60,207 nucleotides of DNA. It comes from Bdellovibrionales bacterium. GTDB lineage: Bacteria; Bdellovibrionota; Bdellovibrionia; Bdellovibrionales; UBA1609. A model generated the notes under the pieces. It was not told the DNA's origin and made no database searches. It saw only the letters and a list, made by a program, of their open reading frames with translations. How positions within the stretch are numbered: the first letter of the stretch is position 1; every line of letters begins with the position of its first letter. Shown one piece after another: positions 7,793-15,400 of the stretch. The translations under genes were made by a program, and so were the position numbers. The stretch is taken from NCBI GenBank assembly GCA_028283955.1, contig JANQSP010000055.1, positions 1-60,207 on the forward strand, in the 5' to 3' direction.

Positions 7793-9010
7793 TTACATCC
7801 CCAACTGTATCTTATAAAGCCAACCGACATTAGAGATAAAGTACAGCTCCGCAGTTGCTTTTGACACGACAGGCGGGGCGGACATCCCGCTCCCAAAAGG
7901 AAAGGAATGCAGCTCTTCCCCGGTACTCTTGGAGATAAAACGCAAGGCACCCGTATACTCTCCATAAATTAAAATACCCTTATACAATACAGGAGAAGTA
8001 GCTATAGATTCAGGAACATCGTGACTCCAAATCTGTTTTCCTGACTTTTGATCCAAAGCCAATACCTGTCCATTATGAGTGGAATAAAAAAGCCGGGAAC
8101 CATCAAGAAGTAAATCCCCATACGATCCGACGTCGGTTTTCCATATCACTTTTCCGGTTTTTTTATTTAAACAATAAACCCCCGATTCCAAACTGGAGGA
8201 ATATAAACACGCTTTCCCTATAACCGGTGAGGAAAAAGCAGTGGTAAATCGATTACCCGAATTAGATAATGTATGCTTCCATTTCAAACGTCCTTTAAAA
8301 TTCAAAGCAATAAGAGATCCATCACTAACTTTAAAATATATAAGATCATCTCCAACAAGAGGAGCCGCCACACCTTCAACTGTAAATTCCGCCGGTTTTA
8401 TCTGGGTAGAATAAGTCCAGATATTTTCACCTGTTTTCACATTTAAACAATAAATTTTATCAGCGGAAGCAAAATATAAATTCAACCCCCTTAATACCGG
8501 CGCACTGATACCAGTCAGGCCGGTATAATACTTCCACAATACTTTGCCCGTTTTCAAATAAAGAGCATATATAAAACCATCAGATCCTCCAAAAAATACA
8601 AATTCACCTGAAACCAGGATATCCCCCGCAACACCTCCTTTAATCGAAAAAAACCACTTCCTCTTACCCTGTTCCGAAGTGTAAACACTGACCCCGTTCA
8701 CCTTATTTCCCTGAACCAGCAAACCTTTCCCGGTAAGCACAGGTTTTATAGACTGTAAAATAGAAGGACGAGTAAAATCTTTTGAAAAAGTTTCACGTAT
8801 CCAAACTTTTCTGGCTAAAACAGAAGGTGTTTTTCCCCTTATATAATGAGCCACTCCTCCTTTTGCTTTTTTATAATCCTGAAAGAATCGATTATCCGTC
8901 GGTTTCAGGTGCTGACAGGAAGTAAAAAACAAGAAAGCAAACAACAGATATATTATATACATAAACTTACTCTCCGGTTTTCTCTTCTTCCGCTTTTTCA
9001 TTGTCCACAC
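7793..9010 (-). CDS. bamB: BamB-like PQQ-type beta-propeller lipoprotein
   Basis: A hydrophobic signal ending FLFFTSC gives a lipobox. The rest is built of repeated propeller blades with the usual AxDxxTGxxxW-type signature, for example LYLKTGKVLWKY, LNVKTGENIWTY, LNKKTGKVIWKT and LDQKSGKQIWSH. BamB is a lipoprotein of the BAM complex that inserts outer-membrane proteins. Two starts are possible: GTG 9010, with AGGA 9 bases upstream, and ATG 9001. The gene overlaps the end of the yfgM-like gene, the same order as yfgM-bamB in enterobacteria, which supports the call. Other propeller lipoproteins of unknown role look alike. Confidence 0.75.
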   Translation of the reverse strand: MWTMKKRKKRKPESKFMYIIYLLFAFLFFTSCQHLKPTDNRFFQDYKKAKGGVAHYIRGKTPSVLARKVWIRETFSKDFTRPSILQSIKPVLTGKGLLVQGNKVNGVSVYTSEQGKRKWFFSIKGGVAGDILVSGEFVFFGGSDGFIYALYLKTGKVLWKYYTGLTGISAPVLRGLNLYFASADKIYCLNVKTGENIWTYSTQIKPAEFTVEGVAAPLVGDDLIYFKVSDGSLIALNFKGRLKWKHTLSNSGNRFTTAFSSPVIGKACLYSSSLESGVYCLNKKTGKVIWKTDVGSYGDLLLDGSRLFYSTHNGQVLALDQKSGKQIWSHDVPESIATSPVLYKGILIYGEYTGALRFISKSTGEELHSFPFGSGMSAPPVVSKATAELYFISNVGWLYKIQLGM

Positions 9011-9773
9011 GCTTATTCATCCTGTCTTGAATACGAAGCAGGTTGAGATATTTCTCAGCTACTCCACTAGCCTGGGAATCCGAAAAATCATTTTTTATCC
9101 TTTTATAAATTTCTTCTGCTTTTTCTTTTTTATTCTGCTGCTCATAACAAAGAGCTATTTTAACCAAAGTGTCCGGCCATAACCACTTTGCTTTTTCATT
9201 CTCCATAATAAACTGAAAACTTTCAATTGCGTCATTATAATTTCCCTGGTCCATTAAATAAGCCCCTGATTGAAAGGAAACTAAAAACCCTAGCATGTTT
9301 TTCCTCTTATTAAGCCTAACCAACTTAACCAGTTCCATGGCCTGCTCTTTTTTTCCATATTGATGTAAAAATGACACCATTTCAATTGCTGCTGTCAAAC
9401 CCGCTGATTTTGAAATCCATTTCTCAATCACACTGATATACTGATGAACCGCCTGTTCCATCTCTGAGTTGTATTCCGCTTTTTTGGTTCTTCCAAAAAA
9501 GTTTTGACTGCTATTGAAGCCCAATATGTCTCCCCCCGCTTTCTCTTCAGCCAACACCAGCTCTTTCCTCGCCTGATAGAGTAACTCTTCCGCTTTTTCA
9601 TTTTGCTGTTTTCCCAGGTAGGCATACAGAAGTGACAATCCAAAAATCAAAATACCACCAACTAATAAAGAAGTGGCAGGCCAAAAATATCTACTCACAA
9701 AACTATTGGATTTTTTAATAAATAAAGATAGCGGGTCCCGCTCCTCTTTCTCTGGAAAATTACTTTTGGCCAT
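8967..9773 (-). CDS. YfgM-like TPR membrane protein
   Basis: The 268-residue protein has a charged cytoplasmic N-terminus, one membrane segment (about residues 32-52, SLLVGGILIFGLSLLYAYL) and a periplasmic helical region. That region has TPR-like units such as GAYLMDQGNYNDAIESFQFI and ALCYEQQNKKEKAEEIYKRI. In enterobacteria YfgM associates with the SecYEG/PpiD periplasmic chaperone network and precedes bamB, as here. AAGGA precedes the ATG at 9773. The name rests on architecture plus neighbourhood, as the sequence itself is weakly conserved. Confidence 0.6.
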   Translation of the reverse strand: MAKSNFPEKEERDPLSLFIKKSNSFVSRYFWPATSLLVGGILIFGLSLLYAYLGKQQNEKAEELLYQARKELVLAEEKAGGDILGFNSSQNFFGRTKKAEYNSEMEQAVHQYISVIEKWISKSAGLTAAIEMVSFLHQYGKKEQAMELVKLVRLNKRKNMLGFLVSFQSGAYLMDQGNYNDAIESFQFIMENEKAKWLWPDTLVKIALCYEQQNKKEKAEEIYKRIKNDFSDSQASGVAEKYLNLLRIQDRMNKRVDNEKAEEEKTGE

Positions 9774-9829
9774 CTTGAATTATCCTTATTTATTCATACA
9801 AGAGTGTCGTAAAACCACTCATAAATGTT

Positions 9830-10876
9830 TTAACACTTTTCTTTTATTCTTTTATCAGCAATGTCAATAGCCACATCTGTTGCATTTTTCCCATCCTTTT
9901 CAGAAATAGAAAAAATCTCTTTCAGCACATTATATATATTGGAGATTCTATCCTGCACTTCCTCTTTGGAATACCTGCCTTTTGACTCCACAAATACACT
10001 GATCACCCCTCCGGCATTGATGACAAAGTCAGGTGCATAAAGAATACTTCTCTCCCGAATAATATCCTCTGTCTCAGAAGTATCCAATTGATTATTTGCC
10101 GCTCCGGCAATAATAGAACACTTTAACCGCTTTAGTGTTTTTGGATTAATCACAGCTCCCAGAGCACAAGGAGAAAAAACATCACACTCTTCATCGTAAA
10201 TCTTTTCATGATGAACAATTTTTACCTGCGGGTGTTTTTCCTTAAACTGCAATACTTTCTTCTCAAAAATATCACTAATACTTAACTGACAGCCTTCTTC
10301 CAAAAGGTATTTTGCCAAATACACTCCCACATGACCCATTCCCTGGATAGCCACTTTTAAATCTTTCAACGAGTTCTGTTTCAACTTGTGAGCGACAGCG
10401 GCTTTCATTCCAACAAGGGTACTCTGAGCTGTAAAGGGACTGGGATCTCCCGAACCGCCTAATTTTTCCGGTAAACCGGTAACAAAGGGAGTACTTTCCC
10501 GAATATACCTCATATCCTCCACACTGGTTCCTACATCCTCCGCTGTAATATAGGCCCCATTTAAAGAATTAATAAAACGTCCAAAAGCTTTAAAAAGCTC
10601 CGGCGTTTTATTTTTAGGGTCGTATATAATAACCGACTTTCCCCCTCCCTGCTCCAATCCTGCCGCAGCCGCTTTATAAGTCATCCCTCTGGATAACTTC
10701 AAAACATCCACCAAAGCCTCCTTTTCAGAGGCATAAGGCCACATACGACAACCTCCCAAGGCAGGGCCAAGAGTGGTACTATGAATAGCTATAATACCTT
10801 TTAAATTAACTGATGGCTCATGAAAAAATACAATTTGTTCATGGTCTCCGTATCGCTCAATATGTTCAAAAACCAA
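9830..10876 (-). CDS. Leucine/valine/phenylalanine dehydrogenase
   Basis: The 348-residue enzyme of the Glu/Leu/Phe/Val dehydrogenase superfamily interconverts branched-chain or aromatic L-amino acids and 2-oxo acids with NAD+. GPALGGCRMWPY and YKAAAAGLEQGGGKSVI hold the substrate loop and the catalytic lysines. IQGMGHVGVYLAKYL is the GxGxxG nucleotide-binding motif. The length fits leucine dehydrogenase and is shorter than glutamate dehydrogenase (about 420 or more). Substrate preference among Leu, Val and Phe cannot be read from the sequence. It stands alone, with no branched-chain ketoacid dehydrogenase genes nearby. Confidence 0.88.
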   Translation of the reverse strand: MVFEHIERYGDHEQIVFFHEPSVNLKGIIAIHSTTLGPALGGCRMWPYASEKEALVDVLKLSRGMTYKAAAAGLEQGGGKSVIIYDPKNKTPELFKAFGRFINSLNGAYITAEDVGTSVEDMRYIRESTPFVTGLPEKLGGSGDPSPFTAQSTLVGMKAAVAHKLKQNSLKDLKVAIQGMGHVGVYLAKYLLEEGCQLSISDIFEKKVLQFKEKHPQVKIVHHEKIYDEECDVFSPCALGAVINPKTLKRLKCSIIAGAANNQLDTSETEDIIRERSILYAPDFVINAGGVISVFVESKGRYSKEEVQDRISNIYNVLKEIFSISEKDGKNATDVAIDIADKRIKEKC

Positions 10877-11036
10877 TTTAGTGCTCCTCTCAGTATTTTT
10901 TTATAAGTAAATTACCACCTCTTTAAACTTCAAAAATGATATTACAGATATCCTTTGTTTGCTTTAAATTCAAAAACACTCTACCAAAAAAAAAATAAAT
11001 TTCCAGCTTGTAATAACGATAATTAAAAATGTTTAC

Positions 11037-11537
11037 TTAAAAAATCTGAACATTTCTTTGAAGTTCAGACCAGTCCAGAAAAGTTTTTGAAGGTGAATAA
11101 CGAACCACCCGGGCTTGTTTTGTTGTATATCTTCTATTTTGTTGAGCCAATATATCCCCTATTGTATCAGAAGGATGAGAGTCAAAATTAGAAATAAGAG
11201 ATATCCTCTTCCATTCTTTAAAACCTTTTTTCCAGACAAAATCCCTTGACTCACATACACCTATTTCCAAAAACCGACGAATTTGCATGGTACTATATGG
11301 CCCCTTTTGTCTAAAAGACTGTCTTTCACCTTGCCTTTTCAGAAGAATCCAGTGCTTGGGTTTATCGCAAGATCCATAAAATAAACTCCACTCCGGAGTT
11401 TCGTTTAATTTCTTCCAGGCACCGCTTAATCCCTTTTGAATATTTACCGACGGCTTTAGTTTTCCATCAAAAAGCTTCTGTATTAACTCCTGACGAGTTA
11501 AAGGAAAAAGACTGGAGTCCGTATATATGTGATACAT
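11037..11537 (-). CDS. Small protein with two GYF_2/DUF4339-like units
   Basis: The 166-residue protein has a central segment KGPYSTMQIRRFLEIGV...FVWKKGFKEWKRI that fits the GYF_2 pattern (G-P-x-S, then a W-K-x-G-x-x-x-W ending). The first 50 residues (FPLTRQELIQKLFDGK...GLSGAWKKL) look like a shorter copy of the same unit. These domains are thought to bind proline-rich peptides or act as adaptors. There is no signal peptide or membrane segment. The remainder is basic and unrecognised. It is flanked by non-coding stretches of about 160 and 230 bases in which I see nothing clear. Confidence 0.6.
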   Translation of the reverse strand: MYHIYTDSSLFPLTRQELIQKLFDGKLKPSVNIQKGLSGAWKKLNETPEWSLFYGSCDKPKHWILLKRQGERQSFRQKGPYSTMQIRRFLEIGVCESRDFVWKKGFKEWKRISLISNFDSHPSDTIGDILAQQNRRYTTKQARVVRYSPSKTFLDWSELQRNVQIF

Positions 11538-11767
11538 TTTTCCCCGACTTCCCTATAGCAATCAAATAATATATAGCTTGTTTTCCCCTCTGAACCTGCC
11601 TTAAGTAATAAAAACAATCAAGACGCAAAAGGTCTTGAAATATGACCAAAAACAGACATAATTACTCACAGCATTAGAGCTTTTATTCAAATTACAAACC
11701 AAGGAAAAAACAACACTGGCAAGGGCAACAGGCCAATGATATTAACACCTCAAACCCTTTTAGGAAT

Positions 11768-12925
11768 ATGAAAAACAAGCTTTATATTATTCTTATCTGT
11801 TCTCTGTTATCCATGGGTTTTCAACTCTATTTAAGCGAAAGATCGTATTCTATAGCCTCTGATAAAGTGGAAGGTTCCACTATTTGTCATATCAATGATT
11901 CCTGGGATTGTGACAACACTCTTACATCCCCTTATTCTGAGTTTATCGGTATCCCTCTTTCAAACTGGGGGTTTTCCACTCATCTGATTATAGCCCTTCT
12001 CTCCCTTCTCCTGCTTATAGGCTGGGCGGAAAATACCGCTCTTGTTTGGCTCACTCTGAGTCTCTTTGCCTCTCTTTCCGCCGGAGCCTCTTTAATCATG
12101 TTCTCTATTTCCCTATTTGCCCTGCGTCTTTTCTGCCCTTTTTGTGTTATTCTGTATGTTCTGTCTTTTGTTATAGCTGTTTGCGCTTTGCCTTCCGGTA
12201 AACACGGTATTTCACTGCCCTCCCTTAAAAAAGCAAAGCTGCTCCTCTCCGGTTCCTCTATTGGATTAATACTGACAACTATTCTTCTCCATCTGATTTT
12301 TATGAACACCCACAACATAAAATCAACTGATAAAACAGTTCAATCAAACGTAATGGACTGGAATTCAGCCCCTGTGAAACACAGTACGGAAGAAGCTCTC
12401 TTAACAACAGGCCCAGCCAAAACAGAAGCTGCAATAACTATAACAGAGTTTGCCGACTTTCTTTGTTCCTATTGCCGTAAAAGTTATTACATATTAAAAA
12501 TATTCAAAGCCTCAAATCCCAAAGTGCGGATAGAATATTTTTCTTTCCCTTTAGATCAATGTAAAAGCAAAAGAGCTTCCTGTGCTTTAACCAGAGCTGT
12601 TTACTGCGCGGAAAAACAAGAACAGGGGTGGAAAATGCAGGAGACTGTATTTGAATATCAAAAAGAGTTCATCACTATAATGGATGATAAAAAAGCTTTT
12701 CAAAAAGTAAAAGACCTGAACAATGACCTGCAAATGAATTGGGATAAATGGACTGAATGTATTAACTCCCCTTCCGCTATTGAAGCTCAAAAAAACCAAA
12801 TAAAAGCAGGAAATGATATGAATGTTATGGGAACCCCTTCTCTATTCGTAAATGGAAAAAAAATTAATCATGTTTATTTTACCAAAACCATAAAAGCCAT
12901 TCAGGATACCATTAAAAATAAATAA
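11768..12925 (+). CDS. VKOR-DsbA fusion, periplasmic disulfide formation
   Basis: The N-terminal half is a vitamin K epoxide reductase-type membrane protein. Loop cysteines are C40 and C48, the active site CPFC is at 123-126, and there are four to five hydrophobic helices. The C-terminal half, after a last TM near 165-178, is a thioredoxin-fold DsbA/DsbG-like domain with CSYC (233-236) and the cis-Pro segment GTPSLFVNGKKI. The fusion would oxidise substrate proteins and pass electrons to quinones, replacing a DsbA/DsbB pair. Fusions of VKOR to a thioredoxin-like domain are known in several bacterial groups. It is transcribed alone and converges on gltX. Confidence 0.9.
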   Translation: MKNKLYIILICSLLSMGFQLYLSERSYSIASDKVEGSTICHINDSWDCDNTLTSPYSEFIGIPLSNWGFSTHLIIALLSLLLLIGWAENTALVWLTLSLFASLSAGASLIMFSISLFALRLFCPFCVILYVLSFVIAVCALPSGKHGISLPSLKKAKLLLSGSSIGLILTTILLHLIFMNTHNIKSTDKTVQSNVMDWNSAPVKHSTEEALLTTGPAKTEAAITITEFADFLCSYCRKSYYILKIFKASNPKVRIEYFSFPLDQCKSKRASCALTRAVYCAEKQEQGWKMQETVFEYQKEFITIMDDKKAFQKVKDLNNDLQMNWDKWTECINSPSAIEAQKNQIKAGNDMNVMGTPSLFVNGKKINHVYFTKTIKAIQDTIKNK

Positions 12926-12955
12926 TATCGGAATCCCCTTCCAGAAAACAATTAT

Positions 12956-14458
12956 CTATGAAGTCAGATGAGATTGTTGCTTTTGTAAGATAGATACTCT
13001 TTTTAGTAAAACTTTACGGCTGATTAAAGGAATGACCGCTTTTAACTCTATCCCTTGTGGACGACCCAGAACAGCTGTTCTGATAGGCATAAATAACAAC
13101 TTTCCTTTTACCTCTGTTCTTTTTTGAATATCTTTACAAGCTTGAGAAAAAGCCTCAGGGGTGATTTCCTCCTGCGGATAAGAATTTAAAAAACCTTCCC
13201 AGGCGCCTAATACAGAGGAAGTCGAAGGCCATAGTAAAACCTCCCTGGCTGTATCATGCACCTCAAAAAAACTGTCCGACAAAAAACGAAATACATTAAC
13301 CGCTTCATGCAAAGAGGAAAATGTATCTTTTAAATTCAATATTGCTTTCTCCCACCATATTGGGTTTTGAGGAAATTCCAGACCTTCCTTTCTAAAAAAA
13401 GGTTTTAGCTTTTCCAAAAAGTCCTCCACTTTCATTTGCTTTAAATGTTTACCATTGATCCAATCCAGCTTTTTTTTATCAAAAACACCGGGAGAAGGAT
13501 TTAAACCCTGAAGAGAAAAAGAATCCACCAACTCGGAAAAAGAAAAAATCTCCTGTTCCGTCTTAGGGTTCCAACCCATTAAAGCCAAAAAATTAAGAAG
13601 AGCTGCAGGCAGGTACCCCTGTTTTTTGTACTCACCACAACTGACAGAACCATGTCGTTTACTCAGCTTTTTACGGTCCTCCCCCAGAATCAAAGACAAA
13701 TGCCCATAGCGTGGAAGAGGCCAGCCAAAAGCTTCAAAAATCATCATTTGCCGGAGTGTATTCGCCAGGTGTTCCTCCGAACGAAAAACATGAGAAATTT
13801 TCATGGAATAATCATCTATCGCACAAGAAAAGTTATACACCGGCAGGCCGGAAGACCTTAGCAGAATAAAATCCCCCACCATATCCACAGGAAAACACAC
13901 TTCTCCCCGTACAATATCTTTTAATACATAATTTTTTTTGACTTTAGGAACCTTAAAACGAACAACAGCCGACTCCCCTCTCTTTATTCTCTCTTTCGCT
14001 TCCTCCAAGCTCTTATTCCGGTAAGGACTCTCCACACGAAAAGGCTCCTTATTTTTAAGGGCCCTCTCTTTCATCACTTCAATTTCCTTATCAGTTAAAA
14101 AACAATAGTAAGCCTTATCGGACTGAATAAGCTCCTGAGCATATCCCTGATAAAGAGAAAGTCTCTGACTTTGACGATAAGGACCATAGGAACCCTGATC
14201 CTCCAGAGTTACCGGATGTGGCCCCTCATCCCATTTAAAACCCAGCCACTGTAAATCACCAAGCTGTGCCTTAAGATAAGTATCATTACTCCTGTCCAGG
14301 TCTGTATCCTCCACCCGCAAGACAAAAACACCCTTCTGATTCTTTGCAAAAAGATAATTAATGAGGGCTGTACGCACCCCCCCCATATGGAGCCAACCGG
14401 TAGGACTGGGGGCAAAACGCACCCGAATATTTTTACTTGGGGCCAGTTCTTCTTTCAT
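12956..14458 (-). CDS. gltX: Glutamyl-tRNA synthetase
   Basis: This class I aminoacyl-tRNA synthetase charges tRNA-Glu. The HIGH-type motif is HMGG within FAPSPTGWLHMGGVRTAL and the KMSKS-type motif is KLSKRHG. The C-terminal helical anticodon-binding region is present. I choose the ATG at 14458 (MKEELAPSK) because GGGG lies 8 bases upstream. The track start at 14488 is a GTG without such support. The length is then 500 residues, normal for the family. The stop codon lies within a 15-base stretch (TGACTTCATAGATAA) also found at the end of the palindromic repeat near 43150. Confidence 0.95.
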   Translation of the reverse strand: MKEELAPSKNIRVRFAPSPTGWLHMGGVRTALINYLFAKNQKGVFVLRVEDTDLDRSNDTYLKAQLGDLQWLGFKWDEGPHPVTLEDQGSYGPYRQSQRLSLYQGYAQELIQSDKAYYCFLTDKEIEVMKERALKNKEPFRVESPYRNKSLEEAKERIKRGESAVVRFKVPKVKKNYVLKDIVRGEVCFPVDMVGDFILLRSSGLPVYNFSCAIDDYSMKISHVFRSEEHLANTLRQMMIFEAFGWPLPRYGHLSLILGEDRKKLSKRHGSVSCGEYKKQGYLPAALLNFLALMGWNPKTEQEIFSFSELVDSFSLQGLNPSPGVFDKKKLDWINGKHLKQMKVEDFLEKLKPFFRKEGLEFPQNPIWWEKAILNLKDTFSSLHEAVNVFRFLSDSFFEVHDTAREVLLWPSTSSVLGAWEGFLNSYPQEEITPEAFSQACKDIQKRTEVKGKLLFMPIRTAVLGRPQGIELKAVIPLISRKVLLKRVSILQKQQSHLTS

Positions 14459-14556
14459 ATTACTATCCCCAAAGATAATACCATCCACATAAGAATAACA
14501 GTTGTATAATAGAATGCAGTATAGACAAAATACTTTAAGAAAAACTTAATACTGTT

Positions 14557-15063
14557 TTACTGCTTCAGATTTGCCAAAGTGCCGGAAAAATCAAAAGCCT
14601 TCTGAAGCTCGGTAGTAGTCATAACCATGGATATCTCATCAAAAATCATTTTACAAACAGTCAGCATAAGCTGTCTTTCGTAAAAACTTAATCCCTTTTT
14701 TTCATCTATGTTCAATAATTCCCTGAATACTCTAGCTGTTTTAATTATATTACCTGTCTTGATAATTTTCATATACTCCTGGTATCTCTTGCTCCAGTTT
14801 TTTCCTGTTTCCACAAGCGAACGGCTTTGTTCACCGTTTCGTAAAATATCCAATACTGTTTCCGCTGTTTGACGGGTAATAACCGAGCGCAGACCCACTG
14901 CTTTCATACGATTCTCAGGTACCATGATTTTCATGTCAGAGCTGGCGAGAAGAATAGAATAAAATTTCTGTCGGGCTCCGGAAATTTCCTTTGTTTCAAT
15001 TGATGTGATTCTGCCAAGACCGTGACCCGGATAAACCGCTTTATCGCCGACTTTAAATTGCAT
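14557..15063 (-). CDS. CarD/CdnL-family RNA polymerase-binding regulator
   Basis: The 168-residue protein begins FKVGDKAVYPGHGLGRI, the hallmark of the CarD N-terminal Tudor-like domain that binds the RNA polymerase beta subunit. A helical C-terminal domain follows (about 60-165), which contacts DNA at the upstream edge of the promoter bubble. CdnL/CarD proteins stabilise open complexes, especially at rRNA and housekeeping promoters. The gene is monocistronic with its own promoter and lies between gltX and spoT. Confidence 0.92.
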   Translation of the reverse strand: MQFKVGDKAVYPGHGLGRITSIETKEISGARQKFYSILLASSDMKIMVPENRMKAVGLRSVITRQTAETVLDILRNGEQSRSLVETGKNWSKRYQEYMKIIKTGNIIKTARVFRELLNIDEKKGLSFYERQLMLTVCKMIFDEISMVMTTTELQKAFDFSGTLANLKQ

Positions 15064-15106
15064 GTAGCTCCTCCATTAAAAAAACTAATACCTAACCTGA
15101 GTAAAT

Positions 15107-15135
15107 CTTATAGCAAAAAAAAACAAAATAATCAA
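15107..15135 (-). promoter_or_regulatory. Predicted sigma70-type promoter for carD
   Basis: On the minus strand, TTGATT and TATAAG are separated by 17 bases that include a T9 run. They lie about 45 bases upstream of the carD ATG. Spacing and hexamers fit the consensus well. Confidence 0.5.
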
Positions 15136-15400
15136 GTCTTGCCGTATCCTACAAAGCTTCCCTTAAGGAGTATCAAGATAAAAAACTATTTTATTATCAG
15201 TAGTTTATAATGAATTCTTAAAAATTATTAATAAGTAAGCATCACGTGTAAAAATTATACCCTATATGATTGTCCCAAAAATCGACAACTTGAGCTTCAT
15301 ACATAGTGTAGCTGTGGGTTTATATATGAATAATGAAGCCCTTATTATTCCCTCTATATCAGTTGCTTTTTTAAATTGTACTAAAATAAAAACTTTTATA
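15136..15400. other. Intergenic stretch between carD promoter and spoT
   Basis: I see no gene here. On the minus strand a perfect TATAAT (15254-15259) lacks a good -35. About 60 bases further on, a 6-bp AT-rich hairpin (AAACTA/TAGTTT) is followed by TTTATC. This could mark a short RNA, but the support is weak. No clear terminator follows spoT. Confidence 0.3.
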
